From assembly GCF_008014345.1 (NCBI RefSeq), contig NZ_VPFL01000014.1:1-64000 (forward strand): DNA of 64,000 bases. Reading direction: 5' to 3'. The stretch is from Pelomicrobium methylotrophicum (GTDB taxonomy: Bacteria; Pseudomonadota; Gammaproteobacteria; Burkholderiales; UBA6910). This document shows positions 58,462 to 64,000 of this stretch, one piece after another (the stretch's first letter is position 1; the number at the start of each line of letters is the position of its first letter). The notes beneath the pieces were generated by a model that was not told the origin of the DNA, did not search any database, and worked only from the letters and a program-made list of their open reading frames with translations. Both the position numbers and the translations under genes were made by a program.

Positions 58462-59373
58462 CTACTTCTTCACCACCTTGACCGCGATTTCCTCCAACTT
58501 CCGGGCGCGAATGACCTGACCGTCGAGGCCGGCCTCCTTGACGCTGCCTCCGTACGCCACGGTCATGAGCTGGCTGTAATAGGTGACCGGCATGTTGAAC
58601 TTGGTGCCGTAGCGCTTGTTGATCTCCGACTGGTAAATTTCCACGTTGGCCTGGCACAGGGGGCAGGGAGTGACGATCATGTCGGCGCCGTGGTCGTAGG
58701 CCGACTCGACGATGTCCTTGATCTGCTTCTGGCTCTTTTCCGGTTCCGAGAACGCCAGCGCCCCGCCGCAGCAGGTCACCTTCTGATCGTAGTCGGTGAC
58801 GGCCTCTCCGCCCAGCGTTTCCACCAACTTGTCCAAGTACATGGGGTTTTCGAACGACTCGCCGGCGATGCCAAAGGGTCGGTTGGTCTGGCAGCCCACG
58901 TAGCCGGCGAACTTGATGCCCTCCAAGGGCTTCACCACCGGCTTGGCCAGCTCCTCGTAGCCGAAGTCTTCGATCAGGACTTCCACCATGTGCCGGATCT
59001 CGGCCTCGCCTTTATAGGTCAGGCCTGCCTCCTTGAGCGCTTCCTGGGTATCGGCCAGCAGGGTGCTCGAGGCGGCGAGTTTCTCTTTCGTCTCCCGCGC
59101 GCCGAGCCAGCAGGCGGCGCAAGTGGCCACGATGTCCTGGCCCGGCAGATGCTGTTCGGAGAGAGCGAAATTGCGGGCGTTGAGAACGTGGCGCGCCAGC
59201 TCCCCCGAGCCCGCGTAGCCAATCGATGCCCCGCAACAGTTCCAGTCAGGGATCTCGGTCAGCTTGATGTCCAGCACCTTGCACATGGAGTTGACCGAGA
59301 CCATGTAGTTCGCCGCCGATGCCCGCAGCTGCGAGGAGCAGCCCGGATAGAACGCGTATTCCTTCTTTGCCAT
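58462..59373 (-). CDS. hdrB: HdrB-like subunit (two CCG domains), Qmo-associated
   Basis: This 303-aa protein has the two CCG domains of heterodisulfide reductase subunit B, which hold noncubane [4Fe-4S] clusters. The first runs from FYPGCSS through DWNCCGAS (C46, C47) to TCAACW (C85, C88). The second runs from YVGCQTN through VTCCGGAL to PCPLCQ. All cluster cysteines are present. Next to qmoAB it probably replaces the QmoC part that passes electrons to or from the quinone pool or a thiol carrier. GGAGG precedes the ATG. Its last ~70 bp are duplicated downstream. Confidence 0.92.
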   Translation of the reverse strand: MAKKEYAFYPGCSSQLRASAANYMVSVNSMCKVLDIKLTEIPDWNCCGASIGYAGSGELARHVLNARNFALSEQHLPGQDIVATCAACWLGARETKEKLAASSTLLADTQEALKEAGLTYKGEAEIRHMVEVLIEDFGYEELAKPVVKPLEGIKFAGYVGCQTNRPFGIAGESFENPMYLDKLVETLGGEAVTDYDQKVTCCGGALAFSEPEKSQKQIKDIVESAYDHGADMIVTPCPLCQANVEIYQSEINKRYGTKFNMPVTYYSQLMTVAYGGSVKEAGLDGQVIRARKLEEIAVKVVKK

Positions 59374-59464
59374 GACAACCTCCTGTGGCTCGAACCGCGG
59401 GGGCTGAGGCGCACAGGTTATGCGCTTCTTCTTCTGCGGCTCGGCGTCTCCGCGGTTGACGCCT

Positions 59465-60088
59465 TCAACTGGAGAATCCCTTTCTGCGATTCTCGATCTC
59501 GTAGGCTTTTTTGAGCATCGCGTGGATGCCTTTCTTGTCCTTGCACCCGTGTCCCTTGATCAGTTCGAACGGATTCAAGCGCTTGGCCAGCAACAGACCG
59601 AGCCCGATGTGGCGCAGGGCCCACGCTTTCTTAATGCCGGCGATGAAGCCGTCGCTGAAATAGAGGCCGAGGGTGAGTTTCAGCTCGTTCACCCGGCCGG
59701 TCCTGGTGCAATTGTTCCAGAACAGGACCGAGAACTTGCGCGTGGGCTGGTTCTTGGGCGCGAGCCCGAGCCGGTGGGCGTAGGTGGCGAGCCCGTGCAT
59801 GATCTGGGTGATGGGCAGCTGCCGCGGGCAGCGCACGACGCAGTTGTAGCAGGACGTACACATCCACATGGAGTCCGAGGTCAGCACCTCCTCGCGCCTG
59901 CCTGCCCGGATCATCATGAACAGCTCCTGGGGTGGATGCGCCCAATGGGGCCCGAACGGACAGGATCCCGAACAGACCCCGCACTGCATGCACATTTTGA
60001 CCCAATGGCCTTCCTCGACCCGCTCTTCCACCTCCTTGAGGAAGTTGTTGCGGTAGCGCTCGACGGCCTCAACGTTCAGGTCACCCAT
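59465..60088 (-). CDS. hdrC: HdrC-like iron-sulfur subunit, Qmo-associated
   Basis: This 207-aa ferredoxin-type subunit has two [4Fe-4S] motifs, CMQCGVCSGSCP and CTSCYNCVVRCP, followed by a helical C-terminal part typical of HdrC. It should link QmoAB flavin and iron-sulfur centres to HdrB. GAGGAG precedes the ATG by six bases. hdrB follows after 91 bp that contain a degenerate repeat (GCGGAGACGCCGAG on the minus strand). Confidence 0.92.
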   Translation of the reverse strand: MGDLNVEAVERYRNNFLKEVEERVEEGHWVKMCMQCGVCSGSCPFGPHWAHPPQELFMMIRAGRREEVLTSDSMWMCTSCYNCVVRCPRQLPITQIMHGLATYAHRLGLAPKNQPTRKFSVLFWNNCTRTGRVNELKLTLGLYFSDGFIAGIKKAWALRHIGLGLLLAKRLNPFELIKGHGCKDKKGIHAMLKKAYEIENRRKGFSS

Positions 60089-60100
60089 TCCGTACTCCTC

Positions 60101-60172
60101 GGTGAAGCGTGAAGAGTGAAAGGTGAATCGAATAAGGTCCTCTCCCTCACCCTTCCCTCTTTACCCTTCACC
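60101..60172. repeat. 27-bp imperfect inverted repeat in the qmoB-hdrC gap
   Basis: The left arm (60101-60127, starting GGTGAAGCGTGAAGAGTGAA) and the right arm (60146-60172, ending TTACCCTTCACC) match at 22 of 27 positions, with an 18-nt loop. No T-run follows. The GTGAAG-type heptad wording resembles short intergenic repeats; weaker relatives are at 25236-25273 and in the nuoI-nuoJ gap. Confidence 0.7.
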
Positions 60173-60176
60173 TGTT

Positions 60177-62399
60177 TTAGCCGAAGCCCTTCATCGGGCT
60201 CAGGCCGATTTCGTTGATCTTGGCCACGTAGTCATTGATGAGTTGCGGCACGCGGGCAATGTCGGTGATGGCGACCTCGTAGCTCGCCACCCGCTCGGTT
60301 TCGAGGGCAAGTTGTTTCAGCGTGTCGTCGATCTTGCTCATACGGTAAGTGGCAAGCTCTGAGCCTTTCACGAAGTGGCATTGGTAATCCTCGCCGTGCT
60401 TGCAGCCCATGAGCATCACTCCGTCGTAGCCGGCGTTGAGCGCGTCGGTGACCCAGATGGTATTGACCGACCCCAAGCAGCGTACGGGGATCACCCGCAC
60501 GAACGGGCTATAGTGGTGGCGGCCCATGCCCGCCATGTCCAGCGCCGGATAGGCGTCGTTCTCGCAGGCCAGCACCAGGATGCGCGGCTTCTCAGAGAAC
60601 TCGTCGGGGATGTCCACCGCTTTGATCTGGGCGCCGACGGTGTCCACCGAATAGTTTTCAAACGAGATGACCCGTACCGGACAGGCGCCCATGCAGGTGC
60701 CGCAGCGCCGGCAGCGGCTTTCGTTGAAGACGGGATAGCGTTTTTCGTCCTCGTCGATGGCGCCGAAGGGGCACTCCACCGTGCAACGCTTGCACTGGGT
60801 GCAGCCGTCGAGCCGCACGATGGGGTACGACAAGTCGCCCGAGCGGGGATGGGCGGCACGGCCCAGGCCGGCGTTTTCCATCGCTTGGATGGCTTTGAGC
60901 GCTGCGCCGGTGGCATCCTCTAGCGCTTGCGCGATGTCCATGGGGCGGCGCACCGGGCCGGCGGCGTAGATGCCGGTGCGGCGCGTCTCGTATGGGAAGC
61001 AGATGAAATGCGAGTCGGTGAAACCGTACTTGAGCTGCGGCAGGTCAGGCCCCTGGCGGTACTGGAGATTGAGGACCGAAATGGCCTTCCGCTGCTCTTC
61101 CGGCATGTCCTGATGCTTCTCGATGTCTACGCCGGATACTGGCACTTGGCCCGTGGCCAGCACTACCAGGTCGGCCTCCACATGAGCGTTCTTGTCGTCC
61201 AGGATCAAGTCGTGGAAGTTGACCTTGCAGCGTCCCCCGTCCACCTCAACGCCGGATACCTTGCCCTTGGTGAAGGTCACGCCTTTGGCCTGGCCGCTGC
61301 GGTAGAAGTCCTCGCCGTTGCCCGGCACTCGCAGGTCGGTGTAGATCACCACCGTGTCCACATCCGGGTTGGCATCCTTGAAGTACATGGCCTGCTTGAT
61401 GCTGGTGGCGCAGCAATGGCCGGAGCAGTAAGGCAGGTGCTTGCCCGTATCGTCGCGTTGACCAGCACACTGAATGAAGACGACCGTTTTCACCTCCGCC
61501 CCGTCGGACGGGCGGCGGATGGGCTGGCCGTTTTCCGCCGCCTCCAGCGCCAGCTTCTCGAGCCCGGCCTGGTCTACCACGTTGGGGCTCTTGCCGCCCC
61601 CCAACTCGGGAAGCTTGGCGATGTCGTAGGTCGTGAAGCCTGTGGCTTGGACAATGGCGCCGAACTCGTCACTCACGCAGTCGCCGCTTTCAGTGGCGAT
61701 CTTCACCGTGAACCTGCCCGGTGCGCCGCTGGTGGAGGCGACCACCGAGTTCAAACGCACTTCGATATTGGGATCCTGCTGGATGGACTCGATAAGCTGC
61801 TGCACTCCGGTGTCTATCGGGTCCCGATAGGGTTCCCGATCGGGCACCCGCCTCCAGAGCCGCGCGGCCCAACCGCCCAGCGCCCCGGTTTTTTCCACCA
61901 GCGTCACCTGGTAACCAGCCTTGGATGCCTCCCGCGCGGCCGTCATGCCGGAGACGCCGCCGCCCACCACGAGCAGCCGTTTCGAGTGACCGACGTTGGG
62001 ATTGCCGGCCGGCTGTTTCATTTTCTTCACCTCCGCGCAGGCCATGCGCACGTAGTCGTCGGCCATTTCCTGCCTGACCTCGCGCTGTTCCTCGTCTTCG
62101 GGTTGGCTCCAGATGACGCCTTCGCGGATGTTGGCCCGGGCCACGGCTACGGTTGGGAAGTGGAACGCTTCCGTCTTCGCCCGCCGCGAGCAGGCGGCGA
62201 TCACGAGGTGGGTGACGCCTTCTTTCTCGATATCGTCCCGGATCACCTTGACGCCCTCGGCGGAACACAGGAAGTCGTGCTCCCGCACCAACTGCATCTT
62301 GCCTTCTTTCTGCGCGATCTTGGCCATCTGGGCGGTATCCACCCGCTCGCCGATGCCACAGCCCCGGCAGATGTACGCAGCGGCCTTCATCTCCGACAT
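60177..62399 (-). CDS. qmoB: QmoB: HdrA-like flavoprotein with ferredoxin and MvhD domains
   Basis: This 740-aa protein is QmoB-like. The N-terminus has a cysteine-containing segment (YICRGCGIGERVD). The FAD-binding HdrA core starts with LLVVGGGVSGMTAAREASKA and has the cluster motif FIQCAGQRDDTG followed by YCSGHCCATS. Two [4Fe-4S] motifs follow, CTQCKRCTVECP and CRRCGTCMGACP. The C-terminal MvhD-like [2Fe-2S] domain has LACENDAYP, VRCLGSV and GCKHGEDYQC. In Qmo complexes it exchanges electrons with APS reductase; in a sulfur oxidiser the flow would run from APS formation to the quinone pool. GGGAGG precedes the ATG. Confidence 0.92.
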   Translation of the reverse strand: MSEMKAAAYICRGCGIGERVDTAQMAKIAQKEGKMQLVREHDFLCSAEGVKVIRDDIEKEGVTHLVIAACSRRAKTEAFHFPTVAVARANIREGVIWSQPEDEEQREVRQEMADDYVRMACAEVKKMKQPAGNPNVGHSKRLLVVGGGVSGMTAAREASKAGYQVTLVEKTGALGGWAARLWRRVPDREPYRDPIDTGVQQLIESIQQDPNIEVRLNSVVASTSGAPGRFTVKIATESGDCVSDEFGAIVQATGFTTYDIAKLPELGGGKSPNVVDQAGLEKLALEAAENGQPIRRPSDGAEVKTVVFIQCAGQRDDTGKHLPYCSGHCCATSIKQAMYFKDANPDVDTVVIYTDLRVPGNGEDFYRSGQAKGVTFTKGKVSGVEVDGGRCKVNFHDLILDDKNAHVEADLVVLATGQVPVSGVDIEKHQDMPEEQRKAISVLNLQYRQGPDLPQLKYGFTDSHFICFPYETRRTGIYAAGPVRRPMDIAQALEDATGAALKAIQAMENAGLGRAAHPRSGDLSYPIVRLDGCTQCKRCTVECPFGAIDEDEKRYPVFNESRCRRCGTCMGACPVRVISFENYSVDTVGAQIKAVDIPDEFSEKPRILVLACENDAYPALDMAGMGRHHYSPFVRVIPVRCLGSVNTIWVTDALNAGYDGVMLMGCKHGEDYQCHFVKGSELATYRMSKIDDTLKQLALETERVASYEVAITDIARVPQLINDYVAKINEIGLSPMKGFG

Positions 62400-62419
62400 T
62401 GCACTTGCCTCCCGCCGTC

Positions 62420-63700
62420 CTATGCTTCAGCCCGGGCGGCCTGATTGATCACCTGGATCGCCCGCAACGCCGCTGCGGTCGAGCTCTGCACCGCCCGGTT
62501 GACGTCCAGAGCGTTGGTGGCGCAGCCGGCGCCAAAGACGCCGCCGCTCGCCGACGCTTCGATAAAACCGCTGGAGTCGGCGACCACTTCCGCGGGAATC
62601 AGGCCGGCAGGTACGCTCGGCTCCATGCCGATCGCCAGCACGACCAAGTCATGGGTATTGGCGTAGCGGTGGTAGCCCTCGGTGTCCACGCCGTGCAGCA
62701 CTAGATCGCCGTTTTTCTCTTCGGTGATCCGAGCGACTTTGGACTTCACGAACTTCACCGTCGGGTCTTTCTGGACCTTCTGGTAGAAGTCCTCCAGACG
62801 GTCGATGGCGCGGATGTCGATGTAGTAGATGGTGGACCTGCCTTCGTCTCCGTAGGCCTCGCGCACGTACTGGGTTTGCTTGAGGGAGGCCATGCAACAG
62901 ATGCGCGAGCAGTGGCGCAGGTGGTTCTCGTCCCGGGAGCCGGCGCACTGGATGAAGGCGATGTTCTTCGCCTCCCGGCCGTCGGAAGGCCGCAGGATCT
63001 TGCCGCCCGTGGGCCCGTGGGGATCCGCCAGCCGCTCGAACTCTACGCTGGTGATCACGTTGGGGAAACGGTCGTAACCGTACGGCTGGATCTTGGCCGC
63101 GTCATAGGGTTTCCAGCCAGTGGCCCAGATGACAGCGCCGGCCTTGAGTTCGACGATCTCCTCTTTCTGATCCAGGTCGATGGCGTTGTACTTACAGGCG
63201 GCCTTGGCCCTCTCCGCATCGGACGTGCCGATGATGGAAGGGTCCAGCACGTAGCGCAGGGGATAGGCCATGGCGAAAGGCAGGTACGCCGCCTTGATCG
63301 TGTTCAGGTTGTAGTTGTACGGGTTGGGGATTTCCGTTTCCACCGCTTGTGCGCACGCGCCGCAGGCGGTGCAGTTTTCGTTCACGTAGCGCGGCGAGAG
63401 TTTTACCGTGACCGTGTAATCGCCGCGTTTGCCCGAGATGCCGGTGACCTCGGCCAGCGTCAGGACGCGGATTTTGGGGTTGGCCTTGAGGCGACGCAGG
63501 TTGATTTCCAGCCCGCAAGTGGGGTGGCAGAGCTTGGGGAAATAGCGGTAGAGGAGCGCGGTGCGACCGCCCAAGGTGGGGCTTTTCTCGACCAGGACGA
63601 CCTCTTTGCCGCACTCCGCGGCTTCGAGCGCCGCGGTCATGCCGCTGATGCCTCCGCCGACGACCACGATGGTTTGCTGGGTCGCGATGATGGCTGTCAT
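62420..63700 (-). CDS. qmoA: QmoA: HdrA-like flavoprotein
   Basis: This 426-aa FAD protein has the dinucleotide-binding motif VVVGGGISGMTAALEAAECG and the HdrA-type segment SPTLGGRTALLYRYFPKLCH. A Cys motif NCTACGACAQ and the cluster region FIQCAGSRDENHLRHCSRIC are present. The C-terminal FAD region has GVFGAGCATNALDVNRAVQS. Length and domain content fit QmoA rather than full HdrA. It is the first gene of qmoA-qmoB-hdrC-hdrB, 20 bp before qmoB, with GGGAGGAGG just upstream of its ATG. Confidence 0.92.
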   Translation of the reverse strand: MTAIIATQQTIVVVGGGISGMTAALEAAECGKEVVLVEKSPTLGGRTALLYRYFPKLCHPTCGLEINLRRLKANPKIRVLTLAEVTGISGKRGDYTVTVKLSPRYVNENCTACGACAQAVETEIPNPYNYNLNTIKAAYLPFAMAYPLRYVLDPSIIGTSDAERAKAACKYNAIDLDQKEEIVELKAGAVIWATGWKPYDAAKIQPYGYDRFPNVITSVEFERLADPHGPTGGKILRPSDGREAKNIAFIQCAGSRDENHLRHCSRICCMASLKQTQYVREAYGDEGRSTIYYIDIRAIDRLEDFYQKVQKDPTVKFVKSKVARITEEKNGDLVLHGVDTEGYHRYANTHDLVVLAIGMEPSVPAGLIPAEVVADSSGFIEASASGGVFGAGCATNALDVNRAVQSSTAAALRAIQVINQAARAEA

Positions 63701-63744
63701 CGACCTCCTCCCGCTTGATGTTTTATGCGCGGACTTTTGGATCG

Positions 63745-63771
63745 ATTCTACCCCAGCCGGCGGAAGGTCAA
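63745..63771 (-). promoter_or_regulatory. Candidate promoter of qmoA
   Basis: On the minus strand TTGACC (63771-63766) and TAGAAT (63750-63745) are good hexamers, but the spacer is only 15 bp. The -10 lies 45 bp before the qmoA ATG. The short spacer may mean activator dependence. Confidence 0.4.
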
Positions 63772-63862
63772 CACAAACACGGCGTGCAAAAGAGATTCAA
63801 AATTCTTATGCCATGATAGAGGCGCTGAATTCAAACGCGAGGAAAGGAAAGCGCCGCATCTT

Positions 63863-64000
63863 CAACGCGGCACCGGGCGGATGGCGAATTCGAGGCGGTC
63901 GAGATCGCCGAGCGCATACGTTGCGGGGGCTCCGATTCCAGCCACCGTGCCCGGGTTCACGAGCAGGGTGAGGCCGCCTTTCACATTGCGCACACGGCGG
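63863..64000 (-). CDS. C-terminal end of a metallophosphoesterase-like protein (partial)
   Basis: An open minus-strand frame enters from the right edge and ends with TGA at 63865-63863. The visible 45 residues include NVKGGLTLLVNPGTVAGIGA followed by PATYALGDLDRLEFAIRPVP. The pattern of a VNPGT segment, then a Y-A-L-x-D-L strand at the very end, fits small YfcE/MJ0936-type phosphodiesterases. The catalytic part lies outside the window, so the call is tentative. It is transcribed in the same direction as qmoA. Confidence 0.5.

Overview
The window looks like a high-GC betaproteobacterial chromosome, most likely from a chemolithotrophic sulfur oxidiser. Several blocks follow gene orders I know from Betaproteobacteria: hrcA-hemH and grpE-dnaK-dnaJ, nadK-recN, fur/bamE, dapB-carA-carB-greA, rlmE-ftsH-folP-glmM, pstSCAB, and tpiA-secG-tRNA-Leu-nuoA..N followed by a Nudix gene. 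The right end carries qmoA-qmoB-hdrC-hdrB. This is the electron-transfer partner set of APS reductase, with HdrCB in the place usually taken by QmoC, and it is the basis for the sulfur-oxidiser inference. The genus cannot be fixed from the sequence alone.

Layout: 0-5 kb has the start of an unknown gene, cysS, a small membrane protein, a Tat/lipoprotein PhoD phosphatase and a glutathione transferase. 5-12 kb is the heat-shock block (dnaJ, dnaK, grpE, hrcA) with a DUF2249-hemerythrin protein and ferrochelatase. 12-23 kb holds NAD kinase, RecN, Fur, BamE, lysine and carbamoyl-phosphate synthesis, GreA, YhbY and RlmE. 23-29 kb has FtsH, FolP, an MFS transporter and GlmM. 29-33 kb is a Pho-box-controlled pstSCAB set without phoU. 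33-50 kb is tpiA, secG, tRNA-Leu(GAG) and all fourteen complex I genes, nuoA to nuoN. 50-53 kb has a two-gene signalling unit: an RpfF-type DSF synthase followed by a MerR-HTH/PAS/GGDEF/EAL protein. 53-57 kb has HtpG, an HtpX-like membrane protease and an ECHDC3-like crotonase. 57-64 kb has a DUF1850 protein, an unknown 105-aa protein, the Qmo/Hdr genes and the end of a phosphoesterase gene.

Most genes are ordinary housekeeping genes in tight operons. The clearest departures are these. (1) Just upstream of nuoD there are two extra copies of its first codons. Each opens a 50-51 codon mini-ORF whose stop overlaps the next copy's ATG in the same 8 nt. Across the three copies the first ten codons after ATG differ only at synonymous positions. 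(2) A second gene-end duplication lies downstream of hdrB, where the last ~70 bp are repeated 130 bp further on and end 5 nt before the next gene. (3) The DSF synthase and c-di-GMP gene pair has a DNA-binding-type N-terminus on its GGDEF-EAL protein and a 25-bp dyad next to its predicted promoter. (4) Several intergenic imperfect inverted repeats look like dispersed repeat families, and one probably extends the C-terminus of CarA.

Limits: all functions are read from sequence motifs and remembered family features. No search, alignment or folding was run. Starts were chosen from Shine-Dalgarno sites, family lengths and overlaps.
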